A stretch of 64,000 nt of DNA, taken from Paenibacillus radicis (ex Gao et al. 2016) (GTDB taxonomy: Bacteria > Bacillota > Bacilli > Paenibacillales > Paenibacillaceae). Where the stretch lies: positions 620,001-684,000 of the forward strand of contig NZ_BMHY01000001.1 of assembly GCF_014641555.1 (NCBI RefSeq), given 5' to 3'. The position numbers and the translations under genes were made by a program. Shown here piece after piece: positions 50,962-60,477 of this stretch. Position 1 is the stretch's first letter. Each line of letters begins with the position of its first letter. The notes under the pieces are model-generated. The model had not been told where the DNA came from, searched no databases, and was given only the letters and a program-made list of their open reading frames with translations.

Positions 50962-51930
50962 ATGTCAGCAGTAAAATCGATTGCAGTATTAACGAGCGGT
51001 GGCGATTCCCAAGGAATGAACGCCGCAGTCCGTGCGGTTGTGCGGAGCGCTCTTTTCCACGGAATTGAAGTTTACGGTGTTCAACGCGGCTACCAAGGCC
51101 TCATCAACGACGACCTGCGTCCAATGGATCTCCGCAGTGTAGGCGACATCATTCAACGCGGCGGCACGATTTTGCAAACTGCCCGCTGCAAGGAGTTTAC
51201 GACGGCAGAAGGTCAACAACGTGGTGCAGAAGTGCTTCGCAACCGCGGAATCGATGGTCTGGTCGTTATCGGCGGCGACGGCTCCTATCAAGGTGCGAAC
51301 AAGCTCAGCAAGCTTGGCATTAAGACGATGGGTTTGCCGGGCACGATCGATAATGACATTCCATTTACAGATTTCACAATCGGCTTCGATACGGCTGTAA
51401 GTATCGTAGTAGATGCGATTAACAAGATCCGTGATACGATGTCTTCGCATGAGCGCTCATCGGTCGTAGAGGTTATGGGACGCCATTGCGGCGATATCGC
51501 TCTGTACGCAGGTCTTGCAAGCGGTGCGGAGACGATTATCGTTCCTGAAGTTCCTTACGATTCGAAAGAAGTGTCGGAGAGAATGAAAGCAAACTTTGAC
51601 AAAGGCAAACGCCACAGCATCGTTGTCGTTGCAGAAGGCGCTGGCAAAGGCGAGACCGTTGCGAGCGAGATTCTTGACGGCTGCGGCTTGGAGCCGCGTG
51701 TTACTGTACTTGGTCATATCCAGCGCGGCGGCGCGCCGACAGCGGCAGACCGTATTCTTGCAAGCCGGCTGGGCGATTTCGCCGTTCATCAATTGATGGC
51801 GGGTGATTCCGGCAAAGCTTGCGGCATCGTACGCGGCGAGCTGATTACGACGGACATCGATACGGTTGTTAATTCGAAAAAGCCTTTCAACATGGAAATG
51901 TATGAACTGGCGCTTCGTCTCTCCCAATAA
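50962..51930 (+). CDS. pfkA: ATP-dependent 6-phosphofructokinase
   Basis: A 322-aa PfkA catalysing the committed step of glycolysis. ATP/Mg site: LTSGGDSQGMNAAVRA at the N-terminus and GGDGSYQGA (Gly in the ATP-preferring position). Catalytic Asp is in PGTIDNDI, the fructose-6-phosphate site in EVMGRHCG, and LGHIQRGG is near the C-terminus. Start ATG at 50962 behind GGAGG. It is monocistronic here and not linked to pyk; a TATAAT at 50931 may be its -10 box. Terminator at 51953. Confidence 0.97.
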   Translation: MSAVKSIAVLTSGGDSQGMNAAVRAVVRSALFHGIEVYGVQRGYQGLINDDLRPMDLRSVGDIIQRGGTILQTARCKEFTTAEGQQRGAEVLRNRGIDGLVVIGGDGSYQGANKLSKLGIKTMGLPGTIDNDIPFTDFTIGFDTAVSIVVDAINKIRDTMSSHERSSVVEVMGRHCGDIALYAGLASGAETIIVPEVPYDSKEVSERMKANFDKGKRHSIVVVAEGAGKGETVASEILDGCGLEPRVTVLGHIQRGGAPTAADRILASRLGDFAVHQLMAGDSGKACGIVRGELITTDIDTVVNSKKPFNMEMYELALRLSQ

Positions 51931-51952
51931 TAACGATAAATGCACAGATTGA

Positions 51953-51985
51953 ACGCCGGAGCGGCATGCTCCGGCGTCTTTTTTG
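51953..51985 (+). terminator. Terminator of pfkA
   Basis: A perfect 10-bp stem ACGCCGGAGC with its complement, a 5-nt loop and CTTTTTT. Confidence 0.88.
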
Positions 51986-52081
51986 CTTTCATTTTTTGTC
52001 GAATTAAGGTTTTGTTTAAATCCAGTTTATAATAGAGAGGTACTCTTCTTTCAGAGACAGAGATAAGGAGTGAAGAAACTT

Positions 52082-53848
52082 ATGAAATCTGAAATGAAAG
52101 CAGATAAGAAGGGAAAGATGGGAAGCTGGAAACCATTTCTTCGAATGATATGGGAGACGAAGCCTTCGAAATGGATGCTGGGCGTTGCACTTGGACTTAG
52201 CATCGTGTCCACTTTGGTAGGACTGGTTGTCCCTCTTTTTACGAAAAATGTGGTCGACAGCTTCACGTTAACGAGCATAAGCTCAGGTCAGATTGTTATT
52301 CTAGCTGTAGCGTTTCTGGGCCAGGCGGCCGCTGCTGGTGTTTCTATTTATTTGCTAAGCCGGATAGGACAGACGGTAGTCGCGAAGCTGCGGGACCGGC
52401 TTTGGAAGAAGCTGCTGGCATTAGCGATTCCTTATTATGACAAGCATCGCACAGGCGATACGATCAGCCGCGTTACGAATGATACAGCGATTGTCAAAGG
52501 ACTTATAACGGAGCATATGACCGGATTTTTCAATGGCATTATTTCCATTATCGGTGCGATCGTCATTATGGTGCTGCTGGATTGGAAAATGACGCTGATC
52601 ATGCTGTTAGCTGTACCGCTGGTACTAGCAGTCATGCTGCCAATCGGCCGCATGATCATGAAGCTTTCCAAATCACTTCAGGATGAGACGGCAACCTTTA
52701 CCTCTAATTTGAACCAGGCGCTGTCGGAAATCCGGCTCGTTAAAGCGTCCAATGCGGAGCCGCTGGAGTATGAGAGAGGAAAAGGCTCCATTATGAAGCT
52801 GCTTCAAATGGGTATTCGGGAAGGCAAGCTGATGGCCTTTATTTCGCCGCTTATCGGATTAGTTATGATGGGGATGCTCGTTCTAATCATTGGCTACGGC
52901 GGTATGCGGGTATCGTCAGGGGAATTGACTGCCGGCGATCTCGTAGCATTCATTCTCTATTTGATTCAAATTGTAATGCCGATCAATCAAATCTCTTCCT
53001 TCGTAACGCAGATGAACAAAGCGGTAGGTGCAACAGAGCGAATCATCGAGACGCTGGATTCTGCAGAAGAGCCTACTCATAGCGGAGATCCGCTTGTGAA
53101 CGCCCGGCAGCCGATTGCGATCGAGAAGGTGTCGTTTGCTTACGGGGATAATGATGCGGTATTGAAAGATATTAATTTTACGCTGCAGCCGGGCAAGGTG
53201 ACTGCAATCGTTGGCCCAAGCGGCGGCGGCAAGACGACGATGTTCTCGCTGCTGGAGCGGTTCTACGAGCCGCAGTCGGGCTCCATTAAGATTGGCGGCA
53301 AAAGCATTTATGACCTGTCGCTTGATTCCTGGAGGAGCCATATCGGCTATGTATCGCAGGAGAGCCCGTTAATCGCCGGTACAATACGGGATAATCTCAC
53401 TTATGGGGCGAACCGGGAAATCTCAGATGCCGAAATTACTTATGCAGCGCGGATGGCTTATGCTGATATCTTTATTGAAGAGCTGCCGGATAAGTACGAG
53501 ACCGAGGTTGGCGAACGGGGGATTAAGCTGTCAGGCGGACAGCGCCAGCGGATTGCGATTGCCCGGGCGTTGCTGCGTGATCCTAGCATTCTAATGCTCG
53601 ACGAAGCGACCTCCAGCTTGGACAGCAAGTCCGAGGTTGTCGTTCAGCAGGCGCTGGACAATTTAATGGATGGACGCACGACGCTTGTTATCGCCCACCG
53701 TCTGTCAACGGTCGTCGATGCCGACCAGATCCTGTTTGTAGAAAAGGGAACCATTACAGGAAGAGGCACACATGAGGACCTGCTGCGCTCCCATGAGCTG
53801 TACAGAGAATTCGCGAATCAACAGCTGCGTATTCTGGAACAGGTATAA
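52082..53848 (+). CDS. bmrA: BmrA-type multidrug ABC exporter (homodimer)
   Basis: An approximately 588-aa half-transporter strongly resembling Bacillus BmrA/YvcC along its whole length. Shared stretches include EIRLVKASNAEP, SSGELTAGDLVAFILYL and IVGPSGGGKTT (Walker A). LSGGQRQR is the signature, and ILMLDEATSSLDS has the catalytic Glu. Six membrane helices precede the ATPase. I prefer ATG at 52082, 11 nt after AAGGAG; a GTG at 52070 overlaps that site. A two-component system follows 26 bp later. Confidence 0.94.
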   Translation: MKSEMKADKKGKMGSWKPFLRMIWETKPSKWMLGVALGLSIVSTLVGLVVPLFTKNVVDSFTLTSISSGQIVILAVAFLGQAAAAGVSIYLLSRIGQTVVAKLRDRLWKKLLALAIPYYDKHRTGDTISRVTNDTAIVKGLITEHMTGFFNGIISIIGAIVIMVLLDWKMTLIMLLAVPLVLAVMLPIGRMIMKLSKSLQDETATFTSNLNQALSEIRLVKASNAEPLEYERGKGSIMKLLQMGIREGKLMAFISPLIGLVMMGMLVLIIGYGGMRVSSGELTAGDLVAFILYLIQIVMPINQISSFVTQMNKAVGATERIIETLDSAEEPTHSGDPLVNARQPIAIEKVSFAYGDNDAVLKDINFTLQPGKVTAIVGPSGGGKTTMFSLLERFYEPQSGSIKIGGKSIYDLSLDSWRSHIGYVSQESPLIAGTIRDNLTYGANREISDAEITYAARMAYADIFIEELPDKYETEVGERGIKLSGGQRQRIAIARALLRDPSILMLDEATSSLDSKSEVVVQQALDNLMDGRTTLVIAHRLSTVVDADQILFVEKGTITGRGTHEDLLRSHELYREFANQQLRILEQV

Positions 53849-53874
53849 CTGGAGGAAAGGGAGAGTGGGGAGCG

Positions 53875-54552
53875 ATGGTCAGAATCGCGGTTGTGGACGA
53901 CGACGATCATATTCGTCAGTTAGTGTCGCATTTTTTGCAAGCGGAGGGCTTCGACGTATCGGAAGCCGCTAACGGAGTAGAAGCGCTGGAGCTGCTGGAG
54001 TCGGTCAATGCGGATCTGATCATTATCGACGTGATGATGCCCGAGATGGACGGCTGGGAGCTGTGCAGACAGCTCAGCAGCCATTATAGCGATATGCCTA
54101 GACTGATGCTGACGGCCAAGGGGGAGACGGCCCAGAAGCTGAAGGGCTTTGAACTGGGAGCGGACGATTATTTGGTGAAGCCTTTCGAGCCGCTGGAACT
54201 CATCGCTCGCGTTAAGGCGCTGCTTAAACGTTACCGGATTGCTTCGTCGCAGTCGGTCCAAGCGGGTGCGCTGACGTTGAATCGCGCTTCTCATATGGTG
54301 ACTGTGAACGGAGAGTCGTTCACGCTGCCAATGAAGGAATTTGAGTTATTGTTCAAGCTCGCGAGCTACGCCGGGCAATCCTTCTCGCGAGGCCAGTTAA
54401 TCGAATCGATATGGGGCTATGACTTCGAAGGAAATGAACGGACGCTGGATGTCCATATCAACAGACTGCGTGAGCGGTTTCAGGAAACCGAGCATGGCTT
54501 TCGGATCGTCACCATACGGGGGTTAGGCTACCGGCTGGAGGCGACGGAATGA
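53875..54552 (+). CDS. OmpR-family response regulator
   Basis: A 225-aa regulator. The receiver domain has acidic DDDD at residues 8-11, the phosphorylated Asp in LIIIDVMMPEMDG (about 52), Thr in MLTAKGE and Lys in YLVKPFEP. A winged-helix DNA-binding domain fills the C-terminus (SRGQLIESIWGYDFEGNERTLDVHINRLR). Start ATG at 53875 behind AGGGAGAG. It overlaps the kinase gene by ATGA and follows the ABC exporter, which it probably controls. Confidence 0.94.
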   Translation: MVRIAVVDDDDHIRQLVSHFLQAEGFDVSEAANGVEALELLESVNADLIIIDVMMPEMDGWELCRQLSSHYSDMPRLMLTAKGETAQKLKGFELGADDYLVKPFEPLELIARVKALLKRYRIASSQSVQAGALTLNRASHMVTVNGESFTLPMKEFELLFKLASYAGQSFSRGQLIESIWGYDFEGNERTLDVHINRLRERFQETEHGFRIVTIRGLGYRLEATE

Positions 54553-55652
54553 GCTTTAGGCAGCTGAGGGACAAATTAAGGGACAAACGCTGGTGGCAGG
54601 TTTTAAAAGCGGTTATGGCCGTGCTGACGATGTTTAGCGCGATCGTGGGCAGCTGGACCCTCGTCTATTTCGGCAGCCACTTTATATATGAATGGACCAA
54701 TTGGCGCCCGTCTCAATATGTGGCACAAATGATCAATTTGCTGCTGGGTCTCATTTTATTGTTTGGCTTGACCCAAATTATCGCGATTTTCGTACGATCC
54801 CGGCATGTGGAGATTAGCCAGTCGCTGACGGAAGCTATGCGGAGGATTGCCAAAGGCGATTTCAAGGTGAGACTCGAGATCGGCACTCAGGATCGAGGAC
54901 CGTTTCAAAATATTATGCGGGAAATTAATCATATGGCCGTCGAGCTTGACGAGATGGAACAAATGCGGCAAGGATTTATTTCCGATGTCTCGCATGAAAT
55001 TCAATCGCCGCTCACCTCAATCGGCGGGTTTGCCCGCGCCCTGCAGAGCGGGGGACTGACGCAGGAGACGCGGAATGATTATTTGCGTATCATCGAGAGC
55101 GAAAGCGACCGATTGTCGAAGCTGAGCGATAATTTGTTAAAGCTGACGTCGCTGGAGTCGGATAAGCATCCTTTCGAACCAAAGCGTTATCGGTTGGATC
55201 GGCAATTAGGCGCGCTGATTCTGGCATGCGAGCCGCAATGGCTGCAGAAATCGATTGAAATGAATGTCGATCTGGACGAAACGTTCGTTACGGCGGACGA
55301 GGATTTGCTCAGCCAGGTTTGGATCAATTTAATTAGCAACAGCATTAAGTTTACGCCGGAAGGCGGAACCATCGACATCCGGCTCCGTCAGTCACAGGGC
55401 GAAGTAGCCCTATTCGAGATTCGTGACACGGGCATCGGTATCGAATCCGATAATTTGGAGCTGATCTTCCAGCGTTTCTATAAGGCCGATAAGTCGCGGA
55501 ACTATAAGGCGGGAGGGAGCGGGCTGGGGTTGTCGCTTGTGAAAAAAATCGTCGATCTGCACGGCGGCGGCATCCAGGTGGAGAGCGCAGTCGGCAGCGG
55601 AACAAGGTTTACAGTAACGCTCCCTCCGGTGAAGGCGCAGGGGGGCATATAA
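54549..55652 (+). CDS. Sensor histidine kinase with minimal extracellular loop
   Basis: A 367-aa kinase. Two membrane helices (about 20-42 and 62-82) enclose only about 20 extracellular residues. A HAMP-like segment (EAMRRIAKGDFKVRLE) comes next. HisKA has the phospho-acceptor His in SDVSHEIQSPLTSI, and HATPase_c has the N box WINLISNSIKF and G boxes DTGIGIE and GGSGLGLSLV. The small loop points to sensing within or at the membrane. It is coupled to the regulator gene by a 4-bp overlap. Confidence 0.94.
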   Translation: MSFRQLRDKLRDKRWWQVLKAVMAVLTMFSAIVGSWTLVYFGSHFIYEWTNWRPSQYVAQMINLLLGLILLFGLTQIIAIFVRSRHVEISQSLTEAMRRIAKGDFKVRLEIGTQDRGPFQNIMREINHMAVELDEMEQMRQGFISDVSHEIQSPLTSIGGFARALQSGGLTQETRNDYLRIIESESDRLSKLSDNLLKLTSLESDKHPFEPKRYRLDRQLGALILACEPQWLQKSIEMNVDLDETFVTADEDLLSQVWINLISNSIKFTPEGGTIDIRLRQSQGEVALFEIRDTGIGIESDNLELIFQRFYKADKSRNYKAGGSGLGLSLVKKIVDLHGGGIQVESAVGSGTRFTVTLPPVKAQGGI

Positions 55653-55660
55653 GGGAACAA

Positions 55661-55707
55661 ACAAAGAAACCACCGGCGCATATACGCAGCCGGCGGTTTC
55701 TTTGTTT
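55661..55707. terminator. Bidirectional terminator
   Basis: An 18-bp stem AACAAAGAAACCACCGGC with complement (one mismatch) and an 11-nt loop. It lies between the convergent kinase and hydrolase genes. Confidence 0.87.
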
Positions 55708-56894
55708 TATTTGTAATCAACGCCAGCTGTATATTTATTGCCGGCATTCCAGAGCAAATACTCGGTTACTCCGGAGTCCTCCAGCGCTTTAATTTGCGCT
55801 TCAACTTCCGCTTTCCCGTATTTCACATAATGGCCTTTGCCTAGCCAGCTTGCGGTGAAATCTTGAATCCAAGGCCGGATAATCGGCTTGGACTTGCCGA
55901 TTGGATCCAATTTTTTATGCGTATCAACCATTGCACCTTTAATTGTCGCATAAGGGCTTTTGTCAGGGTCCTTTTGTTTGAACCAGCCGGTGCTGTAATG
56001 GCTTGGATAAATCATTGGCGAGATGACGTGAACGTCATTCGAGATTTTTACAAAGTCCTGACCGATACCTTCAGCAGCGGGAACGGATGCCGCATAGCCG
56101 AATATATCGACCGATACACGTACACCAAGCGGCTCGAGCTGCTCGCGCGCATATTTGACGAATCCGGCGACGACGTTTACGCGGCTGTCATCCGACTTGT
56201 CGAATTGGAGAGACTCGGCTCTTTTCTCGAAACCCTCCGGGAACCGGACATAATCGAACTGGATTTCCTTGAAGCCCAGCCTTGCCGCTTCTTTGGCAAT
56301 ATCGACATTATATTTCCATACTTCCTCGCGGTACGGATTGACGAAGCTTTCACCGCGCCCGTTTTTCCATATCGTGCCGTCGCTATGGAGGAAGCTCAGC
56401 TCCGGCTGCTTGCGTGCCAGCGCTGTATCCTTGAACACTACGATCCGGGCGATGGGATAAATATGATGCTGCTTTAGCGAAGTCATTAAGACGCCGATGT
56501 CCTTAATATATTTTTGAGGCGTTCCCTTTTCCAGCAGCTCTGGCGTTTGTGTAGGATAAGTTATGTACCCGTTGTCGTCTTTGATATCGATAACCATACT
56601 GTTTAAGTCCGTGTCGTCAACCAGCTTGAGCAGAGACTCCATTCTGGCGCCCCCTGCGCTGTGAGCGGTGACGTAGATGCCCTTGACCACCGGCGCATCC
56701 GGCTGAGGATCCTGTTTTTTGTCGTCTGACGGCAGAACTGGCGTTATGTTCCCGGCAAAGGCGGTCTCGACGATAGTCTGTCCGGCTGCGGCGTTGAGCA
56801 TGGAAGCTGCAACATGGTTCGCGGCGGCATTTTCTTCCCCGGTACCTGTCATCAGACTATACATTAACATCATTGTAGAAAAGAAGATGTCCAT
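55707..56894 (-). CDS. Putative glycoside hydrolase (DUF4015 family)
   Basis: A 395-aa protein with a TIM-barrel DUF4015 domain from about residue 68. VKGIYVTAHSAGG is the first strand, and NSMVIDIKDDNGYITY, GFKEIQFDYVRFPE and VSVDIFGYAA are the core motifs with acidic residues in active-site positions. EYLLWNAGNKYTAGV is the last strand. The N-terminal 65 residues include a weak hydrophobic segment (about 3-16) that could be a signal or anchor. Start ATG at 56894 behind GGGGAGAG. The substrate is presumably a wall or secreted polysaccharide. Confidence 0.85.
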   Translation of the reverse strand: MDIFFSTMMLMYSLMTGTGEENAAANHVAASMLNAAAGQTIVETAFAGNITPVLPSDDKKQDPQPDAPVVKGIYVTAHSAGGARMESLLKLVDDTDLNSMVIDIKDDNGYITYPTQTPELLEKGTPQKYIKDIGVLMTSLKQHHIYPIARIVVFKDTALARKQPELSFLHSDGTIWKNGRGESFVNPYREEVWKYNVDIAKEAARLGFKEIQFDYVRFPEGFEKRAESLQFDKSDDSRVNVVAGFVKYAREQLEPLGVRVSVDIFGYAASVPAAEGIGQDFVKISNDVHVISPMIYPSHYSTGWFKQKDPDKSPYATIKGAMVDTHKKLDPIGKSKPIIRPWIQDFTASWLGKGHYVKYGKAEVEAQIKALEDSGVTEYLLWNAGNKYTAGVDYK

Positions 56895-57051
56895 TAAACT
56901 CTCTCCCCGCTAGCTATTCTTCCCAGATTATAAAGCAGAAACGGTCCTCATGACACTTATTTTTTTAAAACGGCTCCATTTTTAAGCTCACCAATTGTTT
57001 CTAATTCGTCGATGTCCTGTTGTGCCGCGGTTAGTTAGGAAGGCAGTGAAT

Positions 57052-57082
57052 AAAAAAGCCTGCTGATATTAATCAGCAGGCT
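57052..57082 (-). terminator. Terminator after the 64-aa gene
   Basis: A perfect 10-bp stem AGCCTGCTGA with complement and a 6-nt loop, followed by TTTTTT on the minus strand. Confidence 0.88.
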
Positions 57083-57115
57083 CACTTTTATGCAAAATCG
57101 CGATTACCCGTACTG

Positions 57116-57310
57116 TCATTGAAGCCAAGCTTCTCTTTGATGCTCGCAAATGCTGTGCTGCACGATCTCCATCGCATCCGCCGGCTCCAGAACAGCAAGT
57201 CCGTCCCTCAGCACGATGTTGATTGCCAATTCGCGCTTTGTCAGGAAGGAGCTGAGCTCGGGCGCAAGTTTTTCCACAATCTGCGACAATGTGACGGTTT
57301 CCATATCCAC
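57116..57310 (-). CDS. Hypothetical protein (64 aa)
   Basis: A small acidic, helical soluble protein with ETVTLSQIVEKLAPELSSFL and LEPADAMEIVQHSI. GTG at 57310 has AAAGGGTGATG upstream; ATG at 57304 is the alternative. It has its own strong terminator, which supports a real gene. No family recognised. Confidence 0.65.
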   Translation of the reverse strand: MDMETVTLSQIVEKLAPELSSFLTKRELAINIVLRDGLAVLEPADAMEIVQHSICEHQREAWLQ

Positions 57311-57465
57311 CTGAGCATCACCCTTTCATGGTAGTTTAAGGGCAAATCATATGGCAAGAAACTTAAACGAACGGGATAACCACATTATAACAGCATCGCA
57401 TATAAAAACATAGGGATATGTATATGATTCCATATCTGTCCATATGCGCTCCGCTCTAATGACCG

Positions 57466-58305
57466 CTATTCCTTCGGTTTGGAGAAATCTCCGACTACGC
57501 CTACGGTTTCCACGATGTTAACGAAAGCCTTCGGGTCAATTGAGACAATCGTCTTCCGCAACTCCTCTAACTCATAGCGTGTCCTGACGGTCATCAGCAT
57601 ATCCCGTTCGATATCGGAATAAGCGCCGCGTGTCTTAATGATCGTAATCCCTCTGGGATGCGCGAGGAGCCTGCGAATCAGCTCTTCGGTTTTATTCGTA
57701 ACGATGAACGCCGTCACCTTGATGTGGCGGACATGGATAATATCGACTAGTTTTCCTGCGGTATAGATGGCGAGCAGCGAGTACAGGGCGGAATTCCAAT
57801 CTTTGGTGAAGACAACGAGAGCGGCAATTACGATCCCATTAAGCGTGAAGATGATCATGCCGATAGGCAAATCACGTCTTCGCGTGACGATGGAGGCGAT
57901 AATGTCAAAGCCCCCGGAAGAGCCGCCGTACCGAAGCGTCATGCCGGTGCCGAAGCCCACGATGATGCCGCCGAACACGGCGCCCAGCACAACGTCGTCG
58001 GCGACAGCCTCAGTAGGGATAATCTGCATGAACAACGTGGAAATAATAACGGTAATAAGACTCCATATTATAAATCTGCGGCCAACGATGAACCACCCCC
58101 ATACGAGTACGGGGATGTTGAGCAGCAAATAAAGCCAGCCGATATTGCCTCCTGTTATATAACCGATCATCATGGCGACGCCGGATAATCCGCCGCTTAG
58201 AAGCTGATGGGGGATAAGGAATAAATTAAAACCTGAAGCGATGAGCAGCGACCCGACAACCATCGCGGCGGCAGCGAAAATATTAGTTCGAACATTTTTT
58301 TTCAC
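57466..58305 (-). CDS. YitT-family membrane protein (DUF161 + DUF2179)
   Basis: A 279-aa protein: five or six membrane helices (about 8-170) of the YitT/DUF161 type, with FNLFLIPHQLLSGGLSGVAM and RYGGSSGGFDIIASIV, then a cytosolic DUF2179 domain (TRGAYSDIERDMLMTVRTRYE). Start GTG at 58305 behind AAGGAGAAGG. Paralogues are common in bacilli and their function is unknown. The DUF2179 part resembles ligand- or nucleotide-sensing domains. Confidence 0.92.
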   Translation of the reverse strand: MKKNVRTNIFAAAAMVVGSLLIASGFNLFLIPHQLLSGGLSGVAMMIGYITGGNIGWLYLLLNIPVLVWGWFIVGRRFIIWSLITVIISTLFMQIIPTEAVADDVVLGAVFGGIIVGFGTGMTLRYGGSSGGFDIIASIVTRRRDLPIGMIIFTLNGIVIAALVVFTKDWNSALYSLLAIYTAGKLVDIIHVRHIKVTAFIVTNKTEELIRRLLAHPRGITIIKTRGAYSDIERDMLMTVRTRYELEELRKTIVSIDPKAFVNIVETVGVVGDFSKPKE

Positions 58306-58442
58306 AGTGTCCTTCTCCTTGGAAATGGCTTATGCGGCAGATTCCAAGCCGAAAATAAGCTTAAATACCGCTTGATAAAGATGAACCAGATACTCGGTTA
58401 GTATGGCTTTTTTCAGTTAACTGGTATTCGTATCGATATTTA

Positions 58443-58451
58443 TGCTATAAT
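58443..58451 (+). promoter_or_regulatory. Extended -10 promoter of cshA
   Basis: TG-C-TATAAT with no good -35 box, about 45 bp before the start codon. The leader contains AAAAGGAG. Confidence 0.5.
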
Positions 58452-58501
58452 GATTCAGATATTTTTAAGTAGGCTGCAGATAAAAAGGAGTATGAGAAAG
58501 T

Positions 58502-60133
58502 TTGAAAACATTTGCTGAATTTGGCCTGGAACCGAAAGTGTTGCAGGCAATTACAGAGCTTGGGTTTGAGGAATCCACTCCAATCCAAGACAAGTCCATT
58601 CCAATCGCAATGACAGGTAGCGATATGATCGGTCAAGCACAGACCGGTACAGGTAAAACAGCTGCATTCGGAATTCCGTTGATTAACAAAATTCCAACTA
58701 GCGAAGAGCGAATCGTCGCATTAATTATGACGCCGACCCGTGAGCTCGCTATCCAAGTAGCTGAGGAAATCGGGAAGCTGACTCGATACAAAGGTCTTCG
58801 TTCTTTGCCAATTTATGGAGGTCAAGAAATCGGCCGCCAAATCCGCGCATTGAAAAAGAAACCGCAAATCATTATCGGAACGCCAGGACGTTTGCTGGAT
58901 CATATCAACCGCAAAACGATTCGTCTTGAAGATGTAAGAACAGTCGTGCTTGATGAAGCGGACGAAATGCTGGACATGGGCTTCATGGAAGATATTCAAT
59001 CGATCCTGAAGCTTGTACCGGACGATCGCCAAACGATGCTGTTCTCGGCTACTATGCCTCCGAACATTCAAAAGCTGGCTCAGCAGTTCCTGAAAAATCC
59101 GGAACATGTATCGGTCATCCCGAAACAAGTAACGGCTCCATTGATCGACCAAGCGTACATCGAAGTGCATGAGCGCCAGAAATTCGAAGCACTTAGCCGT
59201 TTGCTCGATATGGAATCCCCTGAGCTTGCGATCATCTTCGGACGTACGAAGCGCCGGGTAGATGAGCTGAGCGAAGGCTTGCAAAAACGCGGATATTCCG
59301 CTGACGGCTTGCACGGCGACTTGTCGCAGAACCAGCGCGACAACGTGATGCGCAAATTCCGTGACGGCAGCATCGATGTTCTCGTAGCAACGGACGTTGC
59401 AGCGCGCGGTCTCGACGTATCGGGCGTAACGCATGTTATTAACTTCGATTTGCCGCAAGATCCAGAGAGCTACGTTCACCGGATCGGCCGTACTGGCCGC
59501 GCAGGCAAAGAAGGTACAGCATGGTCGTTCGTAACGCCTCGCGAAACCGATCACCTGCACTTTATCGAGAAAGTAACGCGCCAGCGCATTAGCCGCAAAC
59601 CGCTTCCAAGCCTTGCAGAAGCGATTGAAGGCAAACAACGCGTTACGGCTGAACGTATCCTTGAGACGGTAAGCAACGAGGAAAGCTCGGAATATAAAGG
59701 CATCGCGATTCAACTGCTTGATCAATACGATTCCGTTCATCTGCTTGCGGCGGCAATTAAGCTGCTGACAGGCGAGAAAAAGGATATCAACGTTGAGCTG
59801 ACACCTGAAGAACCGCTTCGCGCGAAAAAACGCAAGCCGGACATTCGTTCGAACGGACGCCGTTATTCTGGCGGCAGCTCGTTCAACAACGGCGGCAGCG
59901 GCAGTGGCAATCGCAGCAGCAATGGCGGCGGCTACCGCGGACGCGACGATCGTCGTTCTGGCGGCGGTGGCGGCTATCGCGGCAACAGCAGCAATACAGG
60001 CGGCAGCGGCGGCTACGGCAACCGTGACAACGGCAACCGGAACCGCAGCAGCGAAGGTCGCAGCAGCAGTGAAGGACGCAGCGGCGAATCCCGTCGTCCA
60101 AAAAGCTCTTCCGAAGACTATGTAAATAACTGA
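58502..60133 (+). CDS. cshA: DEAD-box RNA helicase CshA
   Basis: A 543-aa ATP-dependent RNA helicase of the CshA type, linked in Firmicutes to the RNA degradosome, ribosome assembly and cold growth. Q motif GFEESTPIQ, motif [12 protein letters not shown], motif II DEAD, motif III SAT and motif [12 protein letters not shown] are all present. The C-terminal tail (about 450-543) is a low-complexity Gly/Ser/Asn/Arg region with RGRDDRR-type RNA-binding repeats. Start TTG at 58502, with AAAAGGAG about 12 nt upstream. Terminator at 60152. Confidence 0.96.
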   Translation: MKTFAEFGLEPKVLQAITELGFEESTPIQDKSIPIAMTGSDMIGQAQTGTGKTAAFGIPLINKIPTSEERIVALIMTPTRELAIQVAEEIGKLTRYKGLRSLPIYGGQEIGRQIRALKKKPQIIIGTPGRLLDHINRKTIRLEDVRTVVLDEADEMLDMGFMEDIQSILKLVPDDRQTMLFSATMPPNIQKLAQQFLKNPEHVSVIPKQVTAPLIDQAYIEVHERQKFEALSRLLDMESPELAIIFGRTKRRVDELSEGLQKRGYSADGLHGDLSQNQRDNVMRKFRDGSIDVLVATDVAARGLDVSGVTHVINFDLPQDPESYVHRIGRTGRAGKEGTAWSFVTPRETDHLHFIEKVTRQRISRKPLPSLAEAIEGKQRVTAERILETVSNEESSEYKGIAIQLLDQYDSVHLLAAAIKLLTGEKKDINVELTPEEPLRAKKRKPDIRSNGRRYSGGSSFNNGGSGSGNRSSNGGGYRGRDDRRSGGGGGYRGNSSNTGGSGGYGNRDNGNRNRSSEGRSSSEGRSGESRRPKSSSEDYVNN

Positions 60134-60151
60134 GACAGGCCTTGCTCCAAT

Positions 60152-60205
60152 AAACCAGGGAAGTCCGTTATGCCTTGCGGGCATCCCGACTTCCCTGGTT
60201 TTTTC
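60152..60205 (+). terminator. Terminator of cshA
   Basis: Stem AACCAGGGAAGTC (60153-60165) with its complement, a long loop containing a second hairpin, then TTTTTT. Confidence 0.82.
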
Positions 60206-60238
60206 TTTGTTAGAATGAGGAACTATGGCAGTCGGCTG

Positions 60239-60337
60239 TTAGAACAGTACCGATCTTGTGATGATGACCAGAAGAATGAAGAGTACAAGAATGACTCCCG
60301 TCGAAGTCCAAAGACCGCCGTAACCAACGTTGCTCAT
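60239..60337 (-). CDS. YjcZ-like sporulation protein (32 aa)
   Basis: ATG at 60337, 7 nt after a perfect AAAGGAGG, to TAA at 60239. The peptide begins MSNVGYGGLWTSTG and continues as one hydrophobic helix (VILVLFILLVII) with a short basic end. Gly/Tyr-rich head plus a single helix with LFILLVII is the pattern of the tiny YjcZ/SscA-like spore proteins of Bacillus and Paenibacillus. It is easily missed because of its size. Confidence 0.8.
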   Translation of the reverse strand: MSNVGYGGLWTSTGVILVLFILLVIITRSVLF

Positions 60338-60477
60338 ATAGCAACCTCCTTTAATGAACGATGTATGGGTGATTACTCTATATCGTATGCCGGTGGGTCA
60401 TAGCCGTTTAGACAATGGCCTACAGTTCGAAAAAATGGGCGTTAGAAAGTCATTCTACAATCGTGGAGGCAGATTAA

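Noticed and set aside
56957-57035. Protein-like minus-strand stretch ending in DIDELETIGELKNG
   Set aside because: There is no start codon in the frame; at best a decayed gene fragment.
58721-60184. 487-codon open frame on the minus strand opposite cshA
   Set aside because: It is antisense to the helicase, with low-complexity Ala runs that mirror the Gly/Ser tail; no plausible start signal.
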